Source: Branchiostoma floridae
Lineage: Eukaryota; Chordata; Leptocardii; Amphioxiformes; Branchiostomatidae
NCBI RefSeq assembly: GCF_000003815.2
Contig: NC_049995.1
Location: 18,028,842-18,053,800 of the forward strand
Length of the DNA stretch: 24,959 nt
Direction: 5' to 3'
The notes under the pieces are model-generated. The model searched no databases. It was not told the origin of the DNA and was given only the letters and a program-made list of their open reading frames with translations. Below are positions 11,616 to 22,200 of the stretch, in pieces (positions within the stretch are counted from its first letter, which is position 1; each line of letters begins with the position of its first letter). The position numbers and the translations under genes are program-made.

Positions 11616-11790
11616 TTTACTTGAAGTATTCTTGACTTTCAGGTTACTTGAGTATAGGTGAGGATTTTTTAAGATATTTAAGCTAGAAAGCTTAAGGAAA
11701 TAACATCCCCTGTAGTTCGCTACTGTAGCGGGCAAAATAAGTAACATAAATGAGCTGATAGACAGGCACTTTTCATTGGTGCCAGTTTCA
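11616..11790 (+). repeat. Diverged direct repeat, copy 1
   Basis: Shares with 12466-12641 the ordered anchors tttacttgaagtattcttgac, aacatcccct, gcgggcaaaa and ggcacttttaatt-like phrases, ending in gccagttt / gccggttt. The GAGT microsatellite lies between the copies. Confidence 0.7.
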
Positions 11791-11904
11791 CTTTTTTTCT
11801 TTCAACTTTTTAAAACAAGGACTTTTGGGGTCTCAGACAGTGTTAGTCGTTTGTTTTATTCCATATTTGCTGTATGGGTGTCTCGTGTGCGAGAGAATGA
11901 TAGA

Positions 11905-12048
11905 GTGAGTGAGTGAGTGATTAATTGATTGATTGATTGACTGAGTTAGTGATTGAGTGAGTGGGTGAGTGAGTGAGTGAGTGAGTGGGTGAGTGAGTGA
12001 GTGAGTGAGTGAGTGAGTGAGTGAATGAGTGAGTGAGTGAGTGAGTAA
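11905..12048. repeat. (GAGT)n / (GATT)n microsatellite
   Basis: About 140 bases of tetranucleotide repeat, mostly gagt with an internal gatt section (11921-11942). A minus-strand frame reading repeated LTHS is an artefact of the repeat. Confidence 0.95.
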
Positions 12049-12465
12049 GTGCATTGGTGTCAGCAGCAATGTCATAGTCATTGTATGTCTTACACTCGAA
12101 TTACATTCGGTTTTCTTATGCTAGATAAACTCATAATATTTTAAGCCTGCTCTTTTTGGCTTTTCCCCCAAAGTACCGAATGTTAATGTGGACATTAGAC
12201 AGCCGATGTCCAAAGGTTCCGAAATGGTAACAGCTCTTAAAAAAAAATTGAAAGAAAATGCCTGATCTCCGTGCCGATAAGAGGCAAAGAATAACTCAAG
12301 TTTTAAACTTACAGTTTTGAAACAAAATTTGTTTCGTGAGAAATTCATTTTCTTCTTTGGCCTCAAACCATCTACAGCTTCACCAGAGCAACTCTTGATG
12401 ATTGAAAGGCCGGGAAGAACGTTTTGGACTTGCACACGAACTGTTTATTGTATTTTGGATCGTCA

Positions 12466-12641
12466 CTTTACTTGAAGTATTCTTGACCGTCAAACCTTCG
12501 TCTATAGATCAGGATTATCCTAGTTATTAACATTTACGCAAAAAAGCATGGGGAAACAACATCCCCTTTTAATCATAACTTTTGCGGGCAAAAACGCTGT
12601 ATAGAAGATGGACTGGCACTTTTAATTTGGGGCCGGTTTCC
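12466..12641 (+). repeat. Diverged direct repeat, copy 2
   Basis: Counterpart of 11616-11790 in the same orientation. The minus-strand frame of 104 codons at 12121-12435 lies between the copies and has no recognised domain. Confidence 0.7.
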
Positions 12642-14405
12642 GGTTTTATATTCAAGAGCAGCGCCAGCTTTGGGTTTTACTTTTCGTTTGAAATTTGAAG
12701 TTTTCTCAGGGTTTTTTTCTTGATTTTTTTCATGATTGTCACTGCACGAAATCAATAATTTCCAGGTGTTTCAAGGGACTTACACACCTGTGAAATGTTC
12801 TGTGTCCTGGCTGTGTACATGACTTTCCTGGTTCGGCGTGTAATGTCCTTGTTTTTTTCTTACATACCTGGACTCGCGCTTGTACAGGAATTTCTAGGAC
12901 CCTTCCACCAGACGTGTAGGGGAAATAGGCAGACAAAGGCTTGGCGGCGCCTATTCTCAAAGTCAAGCTTGGGTCGCGGGTTTACTGTTTACGGCAACTA
13001 CTACCCCTGCAACCCAGCCTAGGCTATGCTTGGACAATTAATAAGCAATAAGGTTTACATTTTAAACACAAAATAAGGGGGAGTGTCTGGGGGTATTGAA
13101 TGGTTGGTATGTCTACCCGTGACATCGTCTGACAGAACAAAGTGGAACAAAATACAACTATAAAAAGAAACGACATCCACATTTTTAGGAATACAATCAA
13201 GGTCAGAAAGAAAGGTCTACAAAATACTAAAAAAAACAATCATAATTAATGAAGCTGTGATTTGTTTGGCCCGATATTTCCAACTTATTTGGAAATCCTA
13301 CGGTCAGCGCGTATTGAACGGGCCATTCATATTCATTTCTACATGTCGGAAAGAAATAAATGCTAGGGATAGATCTTGGCTTATAAATAGGAAAGTATGT
13401 CTTAAACCAAGGAGGTTTCAACTTCCTTGCTTAAACAAACTCGTCATTTTCATTACATAAACAGCAGTTCGTTAGCCGGATGTGTATTGCATTGTCTAGC
13501 ACAGACAAAGGCCACAAACACCCAGCGTTCATTGAATCATTCTTATTTCTTCTTTAATCATTTTGCAATCACACTGAGATTCTGTTTCAACATACATAAA
13601 TCTGAACTGCTGCAATAGACTTCTGCGTGTATCGCGATAATCAGTTACGTGATCTGCCCCCTTTGTATGAAGAGCTAGGAAAATAAACTAACCAAAGAAG
13701 TTTAATTTGGAAATTCGTAAACTAGTGATGTACGATGTTTTTATAGAGTGCCTGTCGCGTCATAGCGAGGAAGTTGAACTGAAACGACGTTGGACATAGG
13801 GAAAACATAGGACTGCGATCTGATTTATGGGCAGCTTTTTGTCAAAAGAATAGAGCGAACACGGGACAAAATACAGTCCATTTTCTTGGTTACTGTCTCT
13901 AACTTTGGCTACTGTCGACGCACAAACTGAGTGAAATGATCTATGTTAAGATATAACCTCCTTGACTCGATGTACTAAATTTTTGTCCAGGGTTATGTTC
14001 TTGATTGTACAAACTAAATGACAACGTTGAACGTTAAATTTCTACCGATGTTTCAAGCTGTTGATAATCACAGCGGCATGTTTCACATCTTTCTAGGCAG
14101 GTATTGTTTTACTGTGAAGTGAAATACGGGTAATTAGGCAGCTCAAACAACCTCCTTGACCTGATTGTAACAATAGACATCATGGCTGGTACTAGCGGTA
14201 GTTCACAGCTCTTTGTGTCTGTGCCCATGCAAATTCTTCAGAAAAAGCCAATAGAATTTCTCCTCGCACAATTACAGGGTCAAACCTTCGGCCAATCAAC
14301 GTGCCAGTCACAATTTTCAAATTCTTCAGTTGAGTTGGTATTGTGAATTCCGCGTCTTTGCGTGTGGATGTGCGTTCTTGCTGTCCAAGTGTGTCTATAT
14401 ACCAG
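12642..14405. other. No gene recognised
   Basis: Only short frames are present, none with a domain that I recognise. Around 13250-13440 sequence is relatively complex but has no splice or start signals that I trust. Nothing further can be supported. Confidence 0.45.
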
Positions 14406-14555
14406 GGTGCGTTATCTGATGGTACCGAGGAACATTGGTCATTATTTTACATCAGCAAGGAGTTTCTACTCAAGATCGCGGAACAGGACGACAGGACGTC
14501 AGCTGCAACTAATAATGCCGTCAAGAAGTGCATACTAGTAGCCTACGAAGACTAG
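14406..14555 (+). CDS. Candidate terminal coding exon of an unidentified gene
   Basis: After a plausible acceptor (ctatataccag, polypyrimidine tract weak) an open frame in phase 0 gives 49 residues, beginning GALSDGTEEHWSLFYISKEF and ending AVKKCILVAYED before TAG at 14553. Composition is protein-like, mixing amphipathic and charged residues. The frame is also open upstream to 14343, so the exon could begin earlier. Two AATAAA signals follow the stop at 14639-14644 and 14665-14670, at the distance expected for a short 3' UTR. No family is recognised, and no upstream exon was found; the candidate first exon at 7597 is on the same strand but a link is pure speculation. Confidence 0.35.
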   Translation, partial: GALSDGTEEHWSLFYISKEFLLKIAEQDDRTSAATNNAVKKCILVAYED

Positions 14556-14638
14556 AAGACAACAAAAGACCAGCCGGCATTCTATGACATACAAAAGGCA
14601 CTCGCGACTTCAACCTATCATACACACGCACAAACACT

Positions 14639-14670
14639 AATAAAAATTGTCTTCTTTCAATATGAATAAA
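14639..14670 (+). promoter_or_regulatory. Two candidate poly(A) signals
   Basis: AATAAA occurs at 14639-14644 and 14665-14670, 84 and 110 nt after the TAG of the candidate terminal exon. In AT-rich sequence the hexamer alone is weak evidence; its position after a plausible stop is what supports it. Confidence 0.35.
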
Positions 14671-16108
14671 TATATGGTGCTATTACAGAATAAGAAATGC
14701 GAGTAAGAAACTGCCGAATAAATGGGGAGGGGGGCAAAATCCAGAAGGGGGGGGGGGGGGGAAGGGCGTCAAATCTCTCGACGCCACTTTCCATGACAAA
14801 AGGGATGCACTGGGTGAGGCAGACCGGGGAAAGATAATTAGGTGGTAATTGGCCGCTAATGTATGCATATTCCGCCAACAAACAATGCAACACACGACTC
14901 GTGTCCTGTTGTGTAAGGTTGTTTCAAGGCAATCTGTAAGGGTATTTCAAGCCCTTTACGCGTCCTGCACACAGAAATGGTTCGTTTCCGCGAGATTCTA
15001 GGACATGTAAAGGACTGTACACGTCTCGTTTGCAGGCATGAAACCTCCGGATTTTGAAGGACATGTTTAATTTCCAGGACTGTGTAAGTCAGTTTCCATC
15101 CTGGAAATGAGGCTTTTCAGGCAGTGTGTGTTTGCAATATGAGAGTCAGTAAATGTCCTGATGTCTTTTCTCAGAAATGACTGCATTTTGATTACGTTAT
15201 TTTCCATAACTGATGAAGTCAATTTTTTCAGTCTTCTCTTTTGGGCCATGTAAATACTTTTTAGTAAGTTTAAAAAAACTGTTTTTCAATCTGCAGAATC
15301 GACTCCATCGCTGGTGTATTTCAGTGGATATTTTTGAATTGGTCAATTAAGGACGTCCTTTTGGCTGGGAGGCCCCCTCCCCCTTTTGAGTCAATTAGGT
15401 GGTGATTTTTAGATGACAAATCCCCAAGCAGATGTTAAAAGAAAGGGTAGTGAAATTTGGCAGTCGGAGAATGTTTGGATTTGTTGCCCATCTGCTTGGA
15501 GATTACGGGATGTCCGTTTGACGGTGGCAGTCCACATCAACGGTCAGGTAAGGTCAGGTCAGGTCAGGTCACACGGTTCGGATGTCTGCTTTGTTTTTCA
15601 TCCTAAATAGGAGGGACTAAAAGAACACATCTGTAAGTCGGCGGTTTGTTGTTAGTCTTTCTGCCAGTATTACGCTGCTTTGCGCTGTTGGTTTACCGAA
15701 TCAACCAATCAAGTCATCGCAAATAGGAATGTGGTGCCCCTACTGTCGCTTCTAATTTTTTTCAAACACTTAAGCTAAAGAAAATACAACACGGATGAAC
15801 TTCATCATCAACCTTCTAACCCGCTGAACGGGGTAAACTAAACAAATTATCATCACTTATACTGCCTGAAAAGCATTGTTGACAAAAGCTATCAATAGAA
15901 TTGGCATGTCAGTAACTTCGTCATGTTGCTTATTCCCGTTTTGTTTCGAGACATCCTTGATAAGAAAATAGTAGCGAAAGTAGTCCTTTTTTCAGGGACG
16001 CAGGAGCTCTTAATTCTTGGCTAAATACACTGAATTACGCCACAGGATGTCACCTGTTCAAATCGACTGATGTTGTTTGTAGGTTTGTAACATGCGAGAG
16101 CTACTTAC
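14671..16108. other. No gene recognised; G15 run and AGGTC tandem
   Basis: A run of 15 G occupies 14747-14761. Four head-to-tail AGGTC units followed by A lie at 15551-15571. The 3' remainder of the lectin-vWA gene (minus strand) should begin in or beyond this stretch, but no exon with a matching phase-1 acceptor could be recognised. Confidence 0.45.
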
Positions 16109-16292
16109 CGCACTGATCGTCCACGATTTTCTGCGCCGCGTCGCAGGCCTGGCTGGTGGTGAACACTCGGGATCCGGAGGTGGTCATGGCCTCCAGCGCA
16201 TACATATTCACATACTTCCCGAACTCCACGGCGTACAGCCCGATCCCCGCGGCCCGCGCATCTGCAGCTGCGGTTTGTTGGTCATCCTCGGA
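16109..16292 (-). CDS. Exon: C-terminal part of vWA domain
   Basis: The exon has 184 nt: 61 codons plus one base, with acceptor ttaccgtttccctag and a phase-1 donor GTAAGT. It encodes a helix (SEDDQQTAAADARAAG), then strand IGLYAVEFG, then ALEAMTTSGSRVFTT, and closes with a helix ending in VDDQC. This is the standard last third of a vWA domain, including the closing cysteine. GC content is clearly higher than in the surrounding introns. The phase-1 exit means the whole vWA block (17480 to 16109) sits between phase-1 introns. The next exon should lie left of 16108 and begin with two bases completing a codon; I did not find it. Confidence 0.9.
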
Positions 16293-19200
16293 CTAGGGAA
16301 ACGGTAAACCGGACAATAAGACTGTGTAACAGATCATTGTCTGGGAAAAGGTTAACATGAGACTGAGCAGGTGTGACAACTCACTGGGAAACAATAACTT
16401 ACCTGTCCGTCTGTCAGGATGACGGCTGCGTGATGGGATTCCGCTCCGAATTTGGACTGGACAATTGAAATCAACAAAAAAAATCAGACATGGAAAAGTC
16501 AGGTACATTTGTATATATATACTTAACCAAGAAAGTGGAGCTATAGCTTAATAGTACTGTGTTTAACCCAGTTAATAGCTTAATAGTACTGTGTTTATGT
16601 ACCAAATAGAACTGTGTTTAACCCAGCAAATGCAACAGTAGTTTCTGCACCATGCATGCAGCACAGGTGCAGCCTTTAGCTTTTGCACCATGTTAGCGTA
16701 ACGCGCAGTCGAAAAGCCAACAGTGGTCGTACCGTGAGGCGCATGTGGTTAATGGCGTGGCCAGTTCGGGTTATGCCTCCGTCGCCCCTCATGAGTTGGC
16801 CGATTTCGTACGACATCCCGTAGGCGATTGGTGCCAGGTCGAAGTATGTGTCCGCTTCGCAGGTGTAGTTGAGGACTGCAATCTGTGTAACAATTGGCGA
16901 GAGGAACACGAAAAATGCTGATGTTATTTCCACACATCCTTAAACTGACCCTTTGGGATTTTCCAATTTAAAAATGTCAATGCAAGATACCATAAATGCA
17001 TAGAACGCTTCCCATATGTCTCCTGGGCGCTCGAGAAATGATACAGATGGATAACAAGTTCTACGGTCAATGCTTGCTATCAGGAATGATAGATTCCCAG
17101 GGATTAAAAGCATCAGATCCATTCAGCACAAATGAAACACTCACTCGGATATTCTTTCCCTGCAAAGCAGCACATTCGACAAAAGCCAGCTCAACAATGG
17201 CAATGAAAGAAATCATAACTGCCTAGAACGCTCCCCATTGGTCTCATGGTCTCTTGAGAAAAGAAGTTGTACGGTTAGTGCTATCAGGAAAGATAGATTC
17301 CCAGGGATTTAAACCATGTATCAGCTCTACCCATCAGAAGTCAGAGACTCACCCTGATATCCTTTTCTTGAAAAACCTCACAGTCGACAAAAGCCACCAT
17401 GAAGTCCCGGGCGAGTTCAAACTGGTCCTGTGGGATGCTCGAAGAAAGGTCCAGGGCGAGAACGATGTCAATGGCGCATACTGAAAAAGACAGGTGTCGT
17501 AGTGAAAAAAGACGAACGGATGCTATAGACCATACTTTGAACTCCAATCAAAATATTAGCTTTTCATAAAAGCTCTGTTAAAACTACATTTTACCCCTCA
17601 ACATTCACCACTCTCACTGAAGCCTAATCACCGCTCTTACGCTACAATACTGCATGAAAATGACACATACGGCCTCAAAGGACCACGGGAGGGCATTTAT
17701 TCTCTGCCCATCCTTCGTATGAGACACTGTAAGAATACTTTTGTACGAGGGGTGATCAATAAGTTTTCGGCCTCACCCAGAAATAATACGCACAACTAAA
17801 ATTTTCAGGCACAACATCATAGTATGAAGCCTTTTATCACTACCCACCAAATTTCAAATCATTGCAGTAATTATTTTACAGGCATTCGTTTTTTCCAAAT
17901 CAGAAGGTAAGTGGTGAGAAAAAAGTGGTGTGAATTGTGATCAGACATGTGTGGGTCGAGTTCCCCATGCCGTAAATTAACAAAAGACATTGTCAAAATG
18001 TTTGATAATGATTCTCTTCCTATTTAAAGCAAACAAAATTGGGTGTCTGACTTCCAGGAGCGCAATTTGACCCGCACAGTCAGGTCAGGTCAATTGTCCA
18101 CGTTTTTGTCTTTCTCCCTTCCCTAACATTACTGGTTGTCGCCCGCAGAGTAATGATCACAATAATTTGAATTTTGGTACATATCTTCATAAGACTTTAT
18201 ACTTGATATCTATGCTTCGACATCTGAGCTGTGCTAATTATTTCTCGGTAAAACCGAGGACTTATTGATAATCCCACGTACACGTATAAAGTCTTATATA
18301 AATGTGTACCAAAATTCAAATTATTGTGATCAGTACCTTGTAGGCGACACCCAGTAACGTTAGGTAAGGGATAACGAAAAAAAGTGGACAATTGAGCTGC
18401 GACCTGAAGTGTACGGGTCATATTGTTTGATCACACTTCACTCTTCTTCTTCTCGTCACTTACCTTCTAATTTAGAAAAATGAATGCCGGGAAAGTAATG
18501 ACTCCAATGATTTGTAATTTGGAGGATATTGATAAAAGGCTTCATACTATGAAGTTTTGCCTCAAAATCCGAGTTGTGTCCGTTATTTCTGGATGAGGCC
18601 GAGGACTTACTGATCACCCCTCGTAGCTTGAGTGCGGTGTCATGTTGGCATTGTCTGTCTTAACCCAACCAATACTTGGCCATTTTGGCATTCCTGTGTC
18701 CTTGCTGTGACTGGTCATTTGGCTGATTTTATTGGTTAAAATGGTCTAGACAAGTAATTCCCACAATAACTTAAGGAAACATGTTCTTAACATAAGCGAC
18801 AGGTCGCAGGTGATCTCTCGTTACTAAGTCGCGTGTAGATCGTGCAAATCGGATGCGAACGCCCGTCTTACGTTTTTTTTGTTGCAAATATTGAATTTCT
18901 TTAAATGTGAGGGTAATTCTGACATTGTGGCCCCTGTGGTAGTATGTGGGCTGGCTTTGTGGCACACTTTCCTTTCTTGTGTCATTTCTATTACGCTCGC
19001 ACATTCCATTCATTGGTTAACAAGATTCCAACAACAGCGAAATTTATTGGTCTCTTGCCTTTTTGTGAGAAATGTTTTGTTACCTTGTCCGCGTGCAAGA
19101 GGTCATGAGGGGGTTCATTATCATAGATGTATTCACTGGCGATCGCACGAGCCTCGCTTACATGTGACAGGGACAGTTTTGGGGCGACAAACACGCAAGA

Positions 19201-22200
19201 CCCTCTAAAGATCTAAGAATTGGCCGACCTTCCAGCGATCGCGAAGTACGTCCGAAGATCATATATATATATAATGTGACGGGNNNNNNNNNNNNNNNNN
19301 NNNNNNNNNNNNNNNNNNNNNNNNNNNNNNNNNNNNNNNNNNNNNNNNNNNNNNNNNNNNNNNNNNNNNNNNNNNNNNNNNNNNNNNNNNNNNNNNNNNN
19401 NNNNNNNNNNNNNNNNNNNNNNNNNNNNNNNNNNNNNNNNNNNNNNNNNNNNNNNNNNNNNNNNNNNNNNNNNNNNNNNNNNNNNNNNNNNNNNNNNNNN
19501 NNNNNNNNNNNNNNNNNNNNNNNNNNNNNNNNNNNNNNNNNNNNNNNNNNNNNNNNNNNNNNNNNNNNNNNNNNNNNNNNNNNNNNNNNNNNNNNNNNNN
19601 NNNNNNNNNNNNNNNNNNNNNNNNNNNNNNNNNNNNNNNNNNNNNNNNNNNNNNNNNNNNNNNNNNNNNNNNNNNTGCGCCATAACCCCACATACTGGGC
19701 AAAATATACGAAAAGCGTCATTAAACACGAGGAACACTGCAGTTTTTCACTTTTTTTTACTGTAAGCGTTTATTATACGTCAAACCACAATCGAGTAAAG
19801 GCACAACTGAATAAATTCTTAGAAATGTCCTCATCTTCTAAATTATCCATAAAAAATTGCCCAACAGCGAACTGGCAATCATACTTCATTACACCGTTGA
19901 CACGAAAATGGGATGAAGCGTCCATAATGACAGCGCCTGGACAATCTTCTACGTATTCTGGTTTGAAATTCATTTTCTATGTCATTATGGCATGTGGGAC
20001 AAAGTCTCTCATTGGCTGGTATGTTGAATCACAACATGTCTGCTATCCCACCTGAGTGCTGGATCGTACGGTGTGTTGTCCACCCAGGCGAAGACGTTCT
20101 CTGTAGCCGTGTCGTGTAGCCCGATCCAGGCACCGCCGACCCCTGAGCCGGTAATCATCGGAGCCACGAATTGCTGAGGACAGGTAGATCGGGGAAGCCC
20201 AATTTTAGACTAGGGATTATTTTGAAGTATATTGTGATTCATATTTGGGTATGGGTTATTTTGGAATGCTCATTTTTGGGGACAGTTGACTGTCCATTTT
20301 TGCATGGGGGGGGAATTCAGTGAATATGCTTAAAATGGTGCATTTCGCGTTAATGTTAGATTTGAAATTGTGCCTCTTTTTCTATATGCCATCTCTTGCC
20401 ACATGTGTAGCCTGTAGCTAAGGTGGTGCCTATGGTAAGTGGCTAAGGCCAAGATTTAGTGAGATCGCGTGGCGTAATCGGCAGCGCTTTGGACTCAGGC
20501 CCAAGAGGTCCCGAGTTCGAAACCTGCCTTCTGGCTTCTCCGATCTTGTGCCCTTCGGAAAAGGCACTTTACACGGCTTTCCTCGATTTGAATAGAGCCG
20601 TCTCTCAGATAGGACATTAAACGGAGGACCCGTTTTCGGGAAGAGCAACATCTCTGGGGATGTAAAAGAACCCACCACACTCGGTGTGAGTGAATGAAAT
20701 TATCCCAGATTAAATGGGATAGGCCCTATCCCTAGGGAGAAGAGATGCTGTTACAGTTACAATGTAACCCGCAACCTTAGAGTGGCCTTCGGGTTACACC
20801 TTGAAATGACATTTTAGGTCTTGTTGCGTGGTGACCATTAAATATTGAAATAGAAAAGAAAAAAAACCGGTCTACATCATCCAGACTTTCGGCTTCTTAT
20901 TTATCCTAATATGAATTATGTTATGGGTGCGATTCTAATTAACACACAGGAAAAAATTGAAATCACTTCTTCTAAGCTGATCACACGTCTACGTCATTGT
21001 GTAGGAAGTAGATTGCCAACAACCCAGATCCCTTTTTATGGTGATTACAAACCGCAGTTAGCCTCACGCTGCTAGCGCACGACCGCACCACTCAATATCC
21101 GGTCTTGCGTAGCCGCATCCTTACGCGTGGCTGTCGAACATAACCTGCTAGTTTCATAAGTTGAGAATACAGTAGAAGCCGCTCAATTGCAGTGCCTATT
21201 TGCCAGTAAACTTCATGCAATTATCCGGCTGTTGCAATAATGCGAAGTCATCTAGCTGGACCACATCGGTTTAGGATTTGGGGATTTCGTGCATTTAACA
21301 GAAGTGTGCGTTAATCCGTTGTGCAATTAACTGGCTTCTACTGTACACTTATCCCTGTTGGAGGCGTGAGATGAGGTGGGCTTGCTAAAGGTTTTAGTTC
21401 TAGTTCGCAATCCGCAAACTACATGGTAGCTAGGAATATCACGCGAATGGAGGAGGCGCAGCGTCTGGACTACGTATGCGATGACAGCATGGATGTGTCC
21501 AATGAGGGGCTGTCGAAGAAAGTTTTTATCCCACCGCTATAAACACACGTTCATCCATTCTGTTACTTATTGAGTCGGTGCTCATTCGGAATACTACATG
21601 AATGAGACGTTTATCCCACCTGTTCCGAAGTTGAGGTGATACTGACGAGGTCCGCATCAAAAGTGCCACAATACTCCCTTGCAGCGGCCCATTTCTTTCC
21701 TATGCTGAATTTTTTATAACAGTGCTGCTCGTGTGCAGTCCATCCGTCAGCACATGTAACTGGATGTGTAGGAGTAACAGTTGGGTAAAGCAAACAATTA
21801 GATCCTGAAATCTATTTCAAGCTGAACGGATTGATGAAGAAAGACCTTACATATATCATTTGACATTGTATCCTGTGCAAGATTTAGCAACGACACTCAC
21901 TCCTTGTTTATTTAAACGAAATTTTGACATAAAAATGATGCTATGAACCAAACGATGTCATGATTTGCTAATGACAAGTTAAGATGGTATACTAAGTATA
22001 TCAAGAAAAGACGAGGAGAAAACATGCTTGAGATCACATCACTTAACAATTTGGCACGCTAAATCACAGGAAGAATGCATCTTTTTGTTTTGTTACCTTT
22101 TAGTTTGGGGCTTTTGTAATTCCATAATTAACGATATAACACTCACTCTTCACGTCGGGAAATCAGTAAAAAATAACTGAAATTTCTTATCCTCAAGGTC

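Noticed and set aside
12121-12435. Minus-strand 104-codon frame as a gene
   Set aside because: No domain, no splice context, and it lies between two copies of a non-coding repeat.
18991-19194. Minus-strand frame with EARAIASEYIYDNEPPHDLL as a coding exon
   Set aside because: It looks protein-like and has a possible donor, but no family is recognised, the acceptor is weak and it does not fit the lectin-vWA gene.
19773-19973. Minus-strand peptide with EDC...YDCQFAVGQFF as the missing CTLD exon
   Set aside because: It has a CTLD-like ring, but the only acceptor (aaaccag) gives phase 1 while the preceding exon ends in phase 2, WND and the last cysteine are absent, and the intron would be under 100 nt.
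19158-20055. Frames of 147-259 codons across the N run
   Set aside because: Most of their length is unknown bases.
20463-20535. Functional tRNA gene
   Set aside because: Boxes A and B are tRNA-like, but the stems do not pair properly and the sequence runs on into a SINE body with an A-rich tail.
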